From JAEUHQ01 sp964538915 (GTDB lineage Bacteria > Planctomycetota > UBA1135 > UBA2386): a DNA stretch of 64,000 nucleotides. The stretch covers positions 1 through 64,000 of the forward strand of contig CAZIFB010000001.1 in NCBI GenBank assembly GCA_964538915.1, in the 5' to 3' direction. Positions 24,707 through 33,823 of the stretch are shown here, piece by piece. Made by a program: the position numbers and the translations under genes. Position 1 is the first letter of the stretch; each line of letters opens with the position of its first letter. The notes below the pieces were generated by a model, which ran no database searches, had not been told where the DNA came from, and saw only the letters and a program-made list of their open reading frames with translations.

Positions 24707-25519
24707 ATGCATCGCGCCCACCTCGCCCTGTTCGCCGCCGCTGCCTTCGCCCTCTCGGCGTGCAACGTCGGCTTCGATCCGCGGAACCTCGAGCGACTCG
24801 AGTACGGCATGGAGCAGTACCGCATCGCCGAACTGCTCGAGAGCGACGAGCCCGCGATCCCGTTGTTCCGCTGCTTCGTGGTCGGCGAGGACGGACGCAG
24901 CCAGGACGTCTGCGTCGTCCTGCACGAGAGCCTGTCGCCGCATCCGTTCTATCTGAGTGTGTCGATCGACGGTCGCCTCGCGGCCGTCACGCTCTTGCCG
25001 CCTGGCGAGGACAGCCCATGGCAGCCGTACAATCGGCGCGAGGGTTCTTCGATCGTCGTTCCGTGGCGCCCGGACGAACTCTCCGCGCGCGTCGAGGAAG
25101 CGACAGCCGAGCGCGTCGAACTCGCCTGGAGCGCCCTGGGGCCGGTCGACGCAGCACGATCCGAGCCGCGGGCCGGGCGCGGTGCGACGGCGATCGAGGG
25201 CACCCTGCTCGTGATCCCGCTGGTGCTGTACCTGCCGTACTGGGCATACATGCACACCCTCGGCGACGAAGGCCGGGGTCGGGCCGCGGCGGCCCGCGAG
25301 CGGCTGCTCTCCGCACCGGCGACCACCACGCCTGCGGAACTCGTGGAGGCGTTCGGCGAGCCCGACTCCGACGGGCGTTTCGACCGGCCGGAGGGCACGC
25401 ACCGGGTCCTCGCATGGAGCTTCTGGCGCTTCACGATCACCGCCGGTTTCCTCGACGAGCGCCTCTTGTGGGCCGACTTCGGCCCATGGCGCAGCTGGGT
25501 GCACGAGTTCATGGAGTGA
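24707..25519 (+). CDS. Lipoprotein of unknown function
   Basis: 270 residues from the ATG at 24707, which begins a lipoprotein signal (MHRAHLALFAAAAFALSAC). The body is soluble except for a hydrophobic stretch at about 165-185 (LLVIPLVLYLPYWAYMHTL), possibly one membrane segment. The first ~150 residues include GMEQYRIAELLESDEP. The C-terminal part (TTTPAELVEAFGEPDSDGRF, then HRVLAWSFWRFTITAGFLDERLLW) resembles the SmpA/BamE-like pattern in which a short lipoprotein repeats a 'FGEPD...W.Y' motif, but I am not sure. It sits in the GT-C cluster. Confidence 0.75.
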   Translation: MHRAHLALFAAAAFALSACNVGFDPRNLERLEYGMEQYRIAELLESDEPAIPLFRCFVVGEDGRSQDVCVVLHESLSPHPFYLSVSIDGRLAAVTLLPPGEDSPWQPYNRREGSSIVVPWRPDELSARVEEATAERVELAWSALGPVDAARSEPRAGRGATAIEGTLLVIPLVLYLPYWAYMHTLGDEGRGRAAAARERLLSAPATTTPAELVEAFGEPDSDGRFDRPEGTHRVLAWSFWRFTITAGFLDERLLWADFGPWRSWVHEFME

Positions 25520-25675
25520 TCGGTTCGCAGGTGCCCTCTGGCGCGGGTCGCGGACGGGGCGCCGGAGCGTGATCGCGACGTCTTGACGAGTGCCACGGGG
25601 CTCGCGATCGTCGCGAGCCCGGGACCCGGGTGCCCGACACGTCGGGAGCCAGGCCCAATCGCGCCAGGACGTGAA

Positions 25676-27427
25676 GTGACTCCAGAGCCAGCGACGGATG
25701 CCTCGGCCGGCACGCGAATCCGGTACTCGAGCGCGCTGCGAAGTGCGATCGCGGTGCTCGTGCTGCTGCTGAGCGTTCCGCTGTTCCTGTTTCCGGCCGA
25801 CTGCCTCTGGCTGCACTGGGCAGGGGCGCCGCCGGTGCGCTTGGTTCTCGCCGTCGCGGCCTTCGTCACCGTTGCCGTCGTCTACGTGCGGCGGATTCCC
25901 TCGTGGCGCTGGCACGCGGTCGCCGCGACCTGCCTGTTCGCCGCATGGGGGTCGTGCCGCGTGTTGACGATGGGTGACGCCTACTGGCTGCGTCGCGCGG
26001 CTGCGGACGGAGTCGTGACCGCGTCGTCGCCGGGGTCGGGGCTCCTGTGCCACCTCGCGGCCATGGCGTTCGGCATGTCCGCACTGGAATGGATCGCGCC
26101 CGTGTGTGGCTGGCTCGCGACCGTCCTGTGGCTGTCGACGACGACGCGGCGGCTCGCGCGGGTCGAAGGCGTTTCGCCGGCCGACGCGGCGCGCATCGCC
26201 GGTCTCGTGTGGATCGGTGCGGGTGTGTGTGGCGTGTTCTTCCACGGCCACGTCGAACACACACAAGCCGGTGTGCCGCTGATGATCGTCGGCATCGATC
26301 GGCTGCGGAGCAGCCTGCTCGTCCCGCCGCAGGTCGGCGGATCGGGTGGGCGCGTCTCGCTCCTGCTGGGAATGGCGGCGCTGACGTCTGCCGCGCTCAT
26401 GCATCTGCAGTTCGCCGGCTTTGCGGTCGTCGCTGCCGGTGCCGTGCTCGCGGGGCGGGCCCGGCTGCGCGTGGGGCTCGTGATGGACATCCTGGCGAGC
26501 GCGGCGGCGGTCGTCGTGTGTGTCGCGCTGGGCCGGCTTCTGCTGCACATCTCCGGATGCACGCTGGTGCCTGGTGACGTGCACGGTGGTCCGGACGGCG
26601 CATTGCTCGTTCCGTTTCGCGCCGCGGACGGAAGCTGGTTCGGCGACGGAGCTCTCCTTTCGCGATCTCACACGACCCTCGTCGCGAGTGCTCTCCTGTT
26701 CGCGGTGCCGACCGCCTTCGTGTGGGCGCTCGGCCTCGTCGTTCCCGCGTGGCGTTGCGCGAACCGGTCGCCGGACGAACTCGTGCTCGCCGCCGGGGCA
26801 TGCGCGTACCTCGCGTACCTCGCGACCTGCGGCTTCGACCTCGGCTGGCCGCTCGATGTCGACCTCATGGTCACGATGTCGCCGGCGCTGCTGGTCTTCC
26901 TGGCCGAGCCCCTCGCGCGCGCGGCCGCGACCGGCGCCGGTCGCTGGCGCGGGGCCGTTCGGGGCCTGTTGGCGCTCGGCGTCGTTTCGACCTGGGCCCT
27001 CGTCGGCCCGCTCGTCCGCTCCCGCGGAGACGACCTCAGCCAGGACAACACCGCCCTCGCCACGCTGCGCGTGGACGGCGCCGGGAGCGGCAAGGGGCCG
27101 TTCCGCGCGCGATTCGATCCGGAGACCCCGGTGTTGCTCGAGGTCGGTGGTCCGCCGGGTGCGCCGTTCGGCGTGTTCCGCGGCAGGCCGCGTCCGGTCG
27201 CCGGCGGCCATCCCTACGGCGGCGTGGCCGACATCGACCTGGGGCCGGCGCTGACGCCCGACCTCCTCGTGTTCCAGGGATTGCTCGACGCCGACGGCCG
27301 CGCGACGTTCTCGTGGCGGGTGCAGCCGTTCGAGGATGGCGAACTGCCGGGCATCCAGGCGCTCATCGGCCAGCGCGAACGCTGGAAGATGGAGCGCATG
27401 AGCGCCGCCTTCTACTTCACTCGGTGA
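25676..27427 (+). CDS. Large polytopic membrane protein, GT-C-like
   Basis: 583 residues from the GTG at 25676, which has AGGA at a suitable distance; the frame is open to a TTG at 25583. About eleven hydrophobic segments fill residues ~25-480. The first large loop has MGDAYWLRRAAADGVVTASSPGSGLLCHLAAM, similar in layout to GT-C first loops. A soluble C-terminal domain (~490-583, FRARFDPETPVLLEVGG onward to FEDGELPGIQALIGQ) follows. No recognised catalytic family. It completes the run of three polytopic proteins. Confidence 0.7.
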   Translation: MTPEPATDASAGTRIRYSSALRSAIAVLVLLLSVPLFLFPADCLWLHWAGAPPVRLVLAVAAFVTVAVVYVRRIPSWRWHAVAATCLFAAWGSCRVLTMGDAYWLRRAAADGVVTASSPGSGLLCHLAAMAFGMSALEWIAPVCGWLATVLWLSTTTRRLARVEGVSPADAARIAGLVWIGAGVCGVFFHGHVEHTQAGVPLMIVGIDRLRSSLLVPPQVGGSGGRVSLLLGMAALTSAALMHLQFAGFAVVAAGAVLAGRARLRVGLVMDILASAAAVVVCVALGRLLLHISGCTLVPGDVHGGPDGALLVPFRAADGSWFGDGALLSRSHTTLVASALLFAVPTAFVWALGLVVPAWRCANRSPDELVLAAGACAYLAYLATCGFDLGWPLDVDLMVTMSPALLVFLAEPLARAAATGAGRWRGAVRGLLALGVVSTWALVGPLVRSRGDDLSQDNTALATLRVDGAGSGKGPFRARFDPETPVLLEVGGPPGAPFGVFRGRPRPVAGGHPYGGVADIDLGPALTPDLLVFQGLLDADGRATFSWRVQPFEDGELPGIQALIGQRERWKMERMSAAFYFTR

Positions 27428-27476
27428 GCACCGCGTCGCGGATGACGGGTACGACGGTGTCGTCCGCTGCGGCGGC

Positions 27477-27482
27477 TATGCT
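27477..27482 (+). promoter_or_regulatory. -10-like TATGCT box
   Basis: Lies 21 nt before the ATG at 27504, giving a predicted leader of about 14 nt. Confidence 0.35.
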
Positions 27483-27503
27483 GCGCTGCTCCGCGACGAG
27501 CGC

Positions 27504-29840
27504 ATGACCGAGAGAGACGTCGAGCAGACTGCGCCCACACGGCCCGACCCGGTCGAGGCGCTGCTGGAGGAGTGCCTCCTGCGCTGGGAACACGAAGGCG
27601 AGGCCGCCCTCGACGACCTGTGCCGCACCAACCCTCAGCACGCGCCGGCCCTGCGGCAGGCCGTGGCGCTGCTGCGCGCTGCGGACCTCGCGCCCGACGC
27701 GCCGCCGGTGCAAGAGCGGTTCGGCGAGTTCCGTCTGATCGCGCGCCTCGGCGGCGGCGGCATGGGGCAGTTGTTCGTGGCCGAGCAGGAGCCGCTCGGG
27801 CGGCGCGTGGCACTGAAGCTGATCCGGCCCGAACTCGCGTGGTTCGACGCGAACCGCGAACGCTTCCGCCGCGAAGCCGAAGCGATCGCGCGGCTGCAGC
27901 ATCCGGCCATCGTGCCGTTGTACGCGTGGGGCGAAGCGGAGGGCGTGCCGTACTTCGCGATGGAACTGGTCGAAGGGTGTTCGCTCGCGGCGGCGCTGAC
28001 CGGACTCGCGGGGCCTTCGCCGACCGAGCTGCGCGGCGACGACCTCGCCGCCGCGGTCGCGGCACGGGCGCAGCAGGCGTGCGCGACGCCGTGGCCGCTC
28101 GCGGGTGCGTGGCCCGAGGTCGTGTGCCGCATCGTCGCCGAGGTCGGCGCGGCCCTGCAGCATGCGCACGACCGCGGCGTGCTGCACCGCGACGTCAAGC
28201 CGTCGAACGTCATGATCGGCGTCGACGGCCGTGTGCGACTGGTCGACTTCGGTCTCGCGCGCACGGACGACGATTCGTCGCTGACGCGCAGCGGTTCGCC
28301 GATCGGCTCGCTCGCGTACATGTCGCCCGAGCAGGTGCAGGGCCGGCGCGGTGTCGATGGCCGCACCGACGTGTACGGCCTCGGTCTCCTTCTCCAGGAG
28401 TCGCTGACGCTGCAACGCGCGTTCGCGAGCGATTCGTCGGGCGACCTCCAGGACGCGATCCTCGCGGGCCGGCGGCCGCCGCTGCCGTTCCGTCACGACG
28501 CGACGTGGCGCGATCTCGAGACGGTCGTTGCCCGTGCGACCGCCCTCGAACCCGAACGCCGCTACGCCGCGGTGCGCGACCTCGTCGCCGATGTCGTCGC
28601 AGTTCGCGAAGGGCGGCCGATCGCGGCGCGGCGCGTCGGCGCGCTGGAGCGTCTGTCGCGCGCGATCCGCCGACATCCCGGGCGGTCCTCGCTCGTGGCG
28701 GCGCTGGTCGTGCTGCTGCCCGTCGCGCTCCTGCTGGCAACGATGTGGTGGCGCGAACGCGAGAGCGGTCGGGTCGGCCGCAGCTACGTCGATCGCGTCG
28801 CGGCGGCGAAGGCGGCGACGGACGCGTTCTTCGCGTATCGCAGCGGCGCGCGCGGCGACGCGGTGTCGCGCTTCGACGCGCTGCTGGCGCAGGACCCGGA
28901 GCACGAACTCGCCGTGCTGGGACGGCTCCTCTGTGCGCTGTCGGCAGACGACGCCGCGGACATCGAGCGCCTGCTCGAACGGCACCCGGCGCTCGTCGAA
29001 CGGCACCCGATGCTCGGCTGGTTCGGCGTCGAGGCCGCGAACCTGAAGGCCGATGCGGAAGCCGCGCGGCAACGCGCGGCGCGCCTGCCCGCCGAGCCGC
29101 CCGCGGCGGCGCTGGACTGGTTCGTGCAGGGCGTGCTCGAGCTGTGGCGGGCGCGAGGCGGTGATGCCACGCACGCGGCGGCGGCGCTGCGTGCGATCGA
29201 GCAGGCGATCCTGCTCGACCACGCGGAAGTGCGCACGCCGATCTTCCACGTGTACGCCGCGGAGACCGCGGCTCTCTGCGGCGACAACGAGGTGGCCGTT
29301 CGCACGGCGCGGGCGATCGAGACCCTGTGGGCGGACTCGGCGATGGCGCTGGCGAGCGCCGGCCGCGCGCTGATGGTGGCGGACGGTCCGCGCAGCGTCG
29401 GGCTGCTGCAGCGGGCACGCGATCTCGCGCCGGCGACGGCGATCGTGCAGATGTGGCTCGGCGAGAGCCTGCTCTACCAGTCGCGCGCCGACGAAGCGGC
29501 CGCGGCCTACGAAGCGGCGCTGCGGATCGACGATCGCCTGGGGAGTGCCTGGGGCGGTCTGGCCCTGTTGCACCTCGGGGAGGGACGCATCGACGACGCC
29601 GTTCGCTGCAGCGAACGCTACGTCGCGGTCGAGCCGAACCTCGGTCTCGCGTGGCGCGTGCGCGCGCAGTCGCTGCACCTCGCCCGACGTTGGGAGGACG
29701 CGCGTGCGGCGTACGCGGAGGCCGTGCAACGCATGCCCGACGACCGGGTTGTCCACCAGGGCTTCGTCGCCGTTCTCGAGCACCTGCACGACGCGGCCGC
29801 TGCGACCGCCGAACGCGACCGCTTCGCGGCGCGGCGCTGA
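27504..29840 (+). CDS. Transmembrane Ser/Thr kinase with TPR repeats, partner of the next sigma gene
   Basis: 778 residues. An N-terminal helical region (~15-60, VEALLEECLLRWEHEGEAAL) is followed by a kinase domain: GGGGMGQLFVAEQ, Lys105, a ~60-residue insertion after AMELVEG, HRDVKPSN (His228, Asp230), DFG at Asp248, IGSLAYMSPEQV. A membrane segment lies at ~394-415. The tail (~420-778) is TPR repeats (SVGLLQRARDLAPATAIVQMWLGESLLYQSRADEAAAAYEAAL, then the next two). The catalytic residues are intact. The ECF sigma gene follows 19 nt after the stop, so this is the third sigma/kinase pair in the window, here with the kinase first. Confidence 0.92.
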   Translation: MTERDVEQTAPTRPDPVEALLEECLLRWEHEGEAALDDLCRTNPQHAPALRQAVALLRAADLAPDAPPVQERFGEFRLIARLGGGGMGQLFVAEQEPLGRRVALKLIRPELAWFDANRERFRREAEAIARLQHPAIVPLYAWGEAEGVPYFAMELVEGCSLAAALTGLAGPSPTELRGDDLAAAVAARAQQACATPWPLAGAWPEVVCRIVAEVGAALQHAHDRGVLHRDVKPSNVMIGVDGRVRLVDFGLARTDDDSSLTRSGSPIGSLAYMSPEQVQGRRGVDGRTDVYGLGLLLQESLTLQRAFASDSSGDLQDAILAGRRPPLPFRHDATWRDLETVVARATALEPERRYAAVRDLVADVVAVREGRPIAARRVGALERLSRAIRRHPGRSSLVAALVVLLPVALLLATMWWRERESGRVGRSYVDRVAAAKAATDAFFAYRSGARGDAVSRFDALLAQDPEHELAVLGRLLCALSADDAADIERLLERHPALVERHPMLGWFGVEAANLKADAEAARQRAARLPAEPPAAALDWFVQGVLELWRARGGDATHAAAALRAIEQAILLDHAEVRTPIFHVYAAETAALCGDNEVAVRTARAIETLWADSAMALASAGRALMVADGPRSVGLLQRARDLAPATAIVQMWLGESLLYQSRADEAAAAYEAALRIDDRLGSAWGGLALLHLGEGRIDDAVRCSERYVAVEPNLGLAWRVRAQSLHLARRWEDARAAYAEAVQRMPDDRVVHQGFVAVLEHLHDAAAATAERDRFAARR

Positions 29841-29859
29841 CCTCCTTCCATCGATCACC

Positions 29860-30447
29860 GTGGACCCGCTGTCGACCAGGTTGTCCCGAGCGCACGAAGG
29901 CGATCGCGCCGCCGTCGAAGCGCTGCTCGTCGAGTTCCTGCCCGGCCTGCGTGCGTGGCTCGCGCACCACGCCGGTGCGGCGATCGCGGCGAAGGAGACG
30001 CCCGACGATCTCGTCCAGTCGGTGTGCCGCGAAGTGCTCGAACGGCTCGAAGGCGAGCGCATCGAGTACCGCGGCGAAGCGCAGTTCCGCCAGTGGCTCT
30101 ACCAGGCCGCGGCGCACAAGCTGCAGAACCGCCGCCGCCACCTGCACGCGGAGCGGCGCGACGTGCGGCGCGAGGTCGTCGCGAGCGGAACGTGGGAAGA
30201 CCATCTCGCGCGCTTGTCGACGCCGTCGGCGCACGCGATGCGGCGCGAGGATCTCGCGTGTCTGGAGAGCGCACTCGCCGCGCTCGGCGACGAGCAGCGG
30301 GAGATCATCCGGCTGGCACGGCTCGAAGGCCTGTCGCACGCGGAGATCGGCAGCCGGCTCGGGGTGAGCGAGTCCCATTCCCGGGTGCTGCTGGCGCGGG
30401 CGATGGCGCGGCTCGGTCGGCTGGCCCAGCTCGCGGCGAGCCGCTGA
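29860..30447 (+). CDS. ECF-type sigma factor paired with the upstream kinase
   Basis: 195 residues from a GTG (VDPLSTRLSRAHEGDRAAV). Region 2 covers ~15-90 (FLPGLRAWLAHHAGA, TPDDLVQSVCREVLERL, FRQWLYQAAAHKLQNRRRH). Region 4 covers ~130-190 (LGDEQREIIRLARLEGLSHAEIGSRLGVSESHSRVLLARAMARL). It is a close relative of the sigma factor at 12764 (same spacing of motifs, same pre-region). No anti-sigma gene is visible. Probably controlled by phosphorylation from the kinase encoded just upstream; inference. Confidence 0.92.
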   Translation: MDPLSTRLSRAHEGDRAAVEALLVEFLPGLRAWLAHHAGAAIAAKETPDDLVQSVCREVLERLEGERIEYRGEAQFRQWLYQAAAHKLQNRRRHLHAERRDVRREVVASGTWEDHLARLSTPSAHAMRREDLACLESALAALGDEQREIIRLARLEGLSHAEIGSRLGVSESHSRVLLARAMARLGRLAQLAASR

Positions 30448-30519
30448 AAAACGCGTGATCCCGTGTAGCGGCGCCGCCGCGTCGGCTTTGGAGGGGGTGG
30501 ACCCATCCGGACACCACCC

Positions 30520-30783
30520 ATGACCATCCGACCTCACCGTTCGTTCCGTTCCCGCGCCGCCCGTGCGTCGATCGCCGTTGCGCTCTCGTGCGTCGCCGCT
30601 TGCGGCGGCGGTTCGCCGGCCCGCTACGGCGGCCCCGGCTACGGGGCTCAGGGCCAGCCGGGCGGCAACGGCGCTTGGAGTCACCGTTCGAGCCAGGGCG
30701 GCGGCGACGTGTCCGTCGGTGGCGACGGCAGCGGCTTCTACTACTACATCGACTCCAGCGGCAGCAGCTGGAGCGGCGGCTGA
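30520..30783 (+). CDS. Small glycine-rich lipoprotein
   Basis: 87 residues: a basic N-terminus, a hydrophobic core and VAACGGG, a lipobox. The mature part is Gly/Ser/Tyr-rich (RYGGPGYGAQGQPGG, DGSGFYYYIDSSGSS), low-complexity, with no domain. The second small lipoprotein gene starts 12 nt after its stop, so both are probably one transcript. Function unknown. Confidence 0.7.
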   Translation: MTIRPHRSFRSRAARASIAVALSCVAACGGGSPARYGGPGYGAQGQPGGNGAWSHRSSQGGGDVSVGGDGSGFYYYIDSSGSSWSGG

Positions 30784-30795
30784 GCCGTGGCCGCC

Positions 30796-31332
30796 ATGCA
30801 ACGTCTCTCCATCCTCGGCATGCTCGCACTCACCGCCTGCACGGGCGGCGGGGGCGGCGGCGCGAACGGCGGCGGCGGCCGCTTGCAGCCGTTCGCGATC
30901 GACGCGGCGGCGTCGCCCGCGATCGCGGCGTCCGTGGGCGACCTGCTCGAAGTCGGCGACCACTTCGCCTACGAGCCCGACGTCGCGGCGGCGAACGCGA
31001 TCTTCGACGCGATCTGGCAGCGGCTCGTCACCGCGACGGAGTGGCTCGAGCCGGGCGACACGACGACGTACGAGTTCTTCGACGACACGGATCCGATCAC
31101 GCACTTCGGACGGGCCTACCGCTACTTCGGCAACGGCACGTTCGCGGGGCCGCTCGTGCCGTTCACCGCGGGCACCTACACGCGAGCGAACGGAGTGGAT
31201 CTGCCCGCGCTCACGCTCCAGACCTGGGACAGCCGCGCCGAGATGATCGTGATGCTCGACGACGACACCTTCGCGCACGCGATCCAGAACACGAACGGAC
31301 TGCCGATCATCGAGGTGTTCGAACGTCACTGA
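30796..31332 (+). CDS. Small lipoprotein of unknown function
   Basis: 178 residues from the ATG at 30796; a GTG at 30787 in the same frame is also possible. The signal MQRLSILGMLALTAC is followed by a run of glycines, then about 150 residues with no recognised domain (YEPDVAAANAIFDAIWQRL, TTYEFFDDTDPITHFGRAYRYFGNGTF). Probably an outer-envelope lipoprotein. Confidence 0.7.
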   Translation: MQRLSILGMLALTACTGGGGGGANGGGGRLQPFAIDAAASPAIAASVGDLLEVGDHFAYEPDVAAANAIFDAIWQRLVTATEWLEPGDTTTYEFFDDTDPITHFGRAYRYFGNGTFAGPLVPFTAGTYTRANGVDLPALTLQTWDSRAEMIVMLDDDTFAHAIQNTNGLPIIEVFERH

Positions 31333-31504
31333 CGCCTCGGTGCGAGTTCGCGAGCGGAGTCGCGCGCGGCGCGAGCGCAGGAGCACGCGCCGATGTCATT
31401 CCGGCGACGTCGTCGCGCTTCGTCGATGCGAGAGCCGGTCGTTTCGCGTTACTCGCGTTCCGCGTGGGGCTACGAGTCGGCGTCGCAAGACGAAGACTCC
31501 TCCG

Positions 31505-32464
31505 ATGAAACGTTCCTCCATCAACCTTCTCTTCGTTCTCCCGTCGCTCGTCACGACTGCGCTCGCGCAGAGTGTTTCGACGAGCGTGACCGCTCTGCAG
31601 CCGATCGCCGTGAGCGCGAGCACCGTCGCGGCGCAGCAGACGACCGCGCTTCCCGCCGGGCCGTTGGCGCAGTTCGGCAACGTCGTCGCGTCCCTGCCCG
31701 GGGCGAGTGCGCAGGCTGGCTGGCTGCCTGCCGGTTCGCCCGGGTCCGTCGGCGTGTCCTTCCACCACGCCGCGACCGTCAGCGCCGGCCTTGGCAGCAC
31801 CGGCACCGTGGGTCCGATGGACTATCGGATCACGTTCGTGCCGACGAGCGACGTGAATGCCTCGCTGCGCGTGCGCCGCTCCGACGAGCTGTCCGGTGGA
31901 GCTTCGCTGGCGACGGTGTCGCTCGACCTGGACGACGACGGCGTCTTCGAGATCGCGGATCTCGCCGCACAATCGGCGCACATCGTCGGCGGCGCGCAGA
32001 TCGGCGTCGCCGGGCAGGCCATCCGGGTCCGCATCTCCAGCTCGCTCGGCGTGAACGGCTACACGCGCGGCGAAGTGGTGGTCACGCTGGAGCCCGACAA
32101 CGGCATCTCCGCCGTGCAGACGGCGCTCGGCTGCAGTGCGCAGATGCTCGACTTCGGCGGCTACCCGGTCTTCCAGGACAGCGGGCTCGACCTCGCGCTC
32201 TTCGCACAACCGCAGCCTGCGCTCGCGGTGCTGGTGCTCGGGCTGGCGATGGAGCCCGTGCTGCTGCCGGTTTCGGGGAGCCTGCCGTGCGTCCTGGTGC
32301 CACGGCTCGACGTGCTGTCGCTGCTGCTTCCGCAACAGTCGTTCGCGTTCCATCTCGCCCTTCCGCCCAGCGTCCGTCCGCTGGACCTCCACGCACAGGT
32401 GGTGGCCATCGACGAGATCGGGAACCTGGCGACTTCCGACGCCTACCTGTTCCACGCGCTGTAG
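31505..32464 (+). CDS. Secreted protein with the shared C-terminal domain
   Basis: 319 residues with signal peptide MKRSSINLLFVLPSLVTTALAQS. Residues ~25-200 are beta-rich (PMDYRITFVPTSDVNASLRV, SLDLDDDGVFEIADL, RISSSLGVNGYTRGEVVVTL). The last ~115 (from LGCSAQMLDFGGYPVFQDSG) match the C-terminal domain seen in other secreted proteins here. No enzymatic motif. About 170 nt separate it from the previous gene; that gap shows nothing else I can identify. Confidence 0.75.
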   Translation: MKRSSINLLFVLPSLVTTALAQSVSTSVTALQPIAVSASTVAAQQTTALPAGPLAQFGNVVASLPGASAQAGWLPAGSPGSVGVSFHHAATVSAGLGSTGTVGPMDYRITFVPTSDVNASLRVRRSDELSGGASLATVSLDLDDDGVFEIADLAAQSAHIVGGAQIGVAGQAIRVRISSSLGVNGYTRGEVVVTLEPDNGISAVQTALGCSAQMLDFGGYPVFQDSGLDLALFAQPQPALAVLVLGLAMEPVLLPVSGSLPCVLVPRLDVLSLLLPQQSFAFHLALPPSVRPLDLHAQVVAIDEIGNLATSDAYLFHAL

Positions 32465-32533
32465 CGCGTGCGAATCCGCGGGCGCACGGGTTCCGCGATC
32501 GTCCTCGTCGGGTTCCCGGTATGAACTCGGCGC

Positions 32534-33394
32534 ATGGTGACGAGTGCTCTTCGACCTCCGCCGCGGGCCGTGCCGCTGTCCGTGCGCTTCGTGCTGATGT
32601 TCGGCGGGGTGCTCGGCGCCATCGGGTGGTGCGTGGTCGCGGCCGGGCTCGTGTTCACGCTGGTGTTCGCGCGCATCGCGGCGCCGCTGTTCGACGACCC
32701 GTTCGCCGGGCCGCTCGACCGGACGACGGGCAAGGTGACGGGCGTCGAGCGGACCGGGCTCCGTGTGAACAACGTCCACGTGCTCGCCGTTCGTTTCGAC
32801 GCGGACGTCGCTGGGCACGCGGTGTCGGGTGTGAGCTACACACGCGACCGTCCGCCGGCCGTCGGGGACGAAGTGGCGGTCGAGGTCGCGCGCACTCCCG
32901 GTGTGCCGCCGCGCATCGCCGGCATGAGCACGCACATGGCGCCGGCGGGGCTGCGTCTCCTGGTGTTGATCCCGATCGCGGGCGGCGTGCTGGTGCTGAT
33001 CGGGGTGTTGCGCGGATTGCGGAAGGTGCGCCTCCTCGTGTACGGCGAACTCGCTCGCGGCGAACTGGTGGAGCGGCGGCCCACGCGGACGGTCGTGAAC
33101 GGCCGGCCGGTGGAGGAGTTCGTGTTCCGCTTCGCCGACCGGTCGGGCCGCGAACGGCGCGTCACCGCCCGCACGCACCGGCCGGAGTTCGTCACCGACG
33201 ACGGCGCGGAGGGCGTGTTGTTCGATCCGGGCAGCGATGCGGCGGTCGTCGTCGATGCACTGCCGGGGCGTCCGCGGGTGGACGAGTCGGGCGAGCTGCG
33301 CGCGGCCTCGTTCGGCCAGCTCGCGCAGGCACTGATCGGGCCGACGATCGCGGTTCTCGTGTGGGAGATCGGCAGCTGGATCGCCGACTCGTGA
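32534..33394 (+). CDS. DUF3592-like membrane protein
   Basis: 286 residues. Hydrophobic segments at ~15-50 (VRFVLMFGGVLGAIGWCVVAAGLVFTLVF) and ~135-160 (LLVLIPIAGGVLVLIGVL), and one near the C-terminus (LIGPTIAVLVWEIGSWI). The block TGKVTGVERTGLRVNNVHVLAVRFDADVAGHAVSGVSYTRDRPPAVGDEVAVEVA is typical of DUF3592, a membrane protein family of unknown role. Its stop lies 13 nt before that of the converging YkgJ gene. Confidence 0.75.
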   Translation: MVTSALRPPPRAVPLSVRFVLMFGGVLGAIGWCVVAAGLVFTLVFARIAAPLFDDPFAGPLDRTTGKVTGVERTGLRVNNVHVLAVRFDADVAGHAVSGVSYTRDRPPAVGDEVAVEVARTPGVPPRIAGMSTHMAPAGLRLLVLIPIAGGVLVLIGVLRGLRKVRLLVYGELARGELVERRPTRTVVNGRPVEEFVFRFADRSGRERRVTARTHRPEFVTDDGAEGVLFDPGSDAAVVVDALPGRPRVDESGELRAASFGQLAQALIGPTIAVLVWEIGSWIADS

Positions 33395-33407
33395 CAGGCG
33401 CGCGAGT

Positions 33408-33761
33408 TCAGCTCCCGTCGATGCCGCGTTCGCGGCGGGCGAGGAGGCAGTCGGGATCGCCGGGCTGCACTCGACGGCAGCCCCGCGGCCTCTGCGAGTA
33501 GACCGCGCAGTGCACGTCGCTGCCGAGGGTGCCGACCAGGGCCGCGCAGCGGCCGTCGGCGTGGAGGCGCATGTGCGGCGACTGCTCACGGTCGAACGCG
33601 ATGTACTTGCGCACGAGATCGGGCCTCGTGAGCAGGCGGCTGCCGTGCTCGACCTCGACGTACCACGGGTGGCGCGCGGCCCGGTTCTCGTTCGTGTTGC
33701 AGCAGCACGCGCCGCAGGTCTGGCAGTCGAGCGTGCTCGGAGGCCGGGGCGCGTGGGACAT
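33408..33761 (-). CDS. YkgJ family cysteine-cluster protein
   Basis: 117 residues. The N-terminus has the cluster CQTCGACCC (four closely spaced Cys), then C-rich DGRCAALVGTLGSDVHCAVYSQRPRGCRRV. This is the UPF0153/YkgJ family, thought to bind zinc or an iron-sulfur centre. A TAACCT box ends 7 nt before the ATG and there is no Shine-Dalgarno, consistent with a leaderless start. Function unknown. Confidence 0.88.
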   Translation of the reverse strand: MSHAPRPPSTLDCQTCGACCCNTNENRAARHPWYVEVEHGSRLLTRPDLVRKYIAFDREQSPHMRLHADGRCAALVGTLGSDVHCAVYSQRPRGCRRVQPGDPDCLLARRERGIDGS

Positions 33762-33768
33762 CGGGTCG

Positions 33769-33774
33769 AGGTTA
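33769..33774 (-). promoter_or_regulatory. -10-like TAACCT box before the YkgJ gene
   Basis: Ends 7 nt before the ATG at 33761, the leaderless spacing. Confidence 0.45.
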
Positions 33775-33823
33775 GCCAGCGCGCGGCCTCTTTCCGCGTT
33801 CGCGCAGGCCACGCGCTGCCGGG

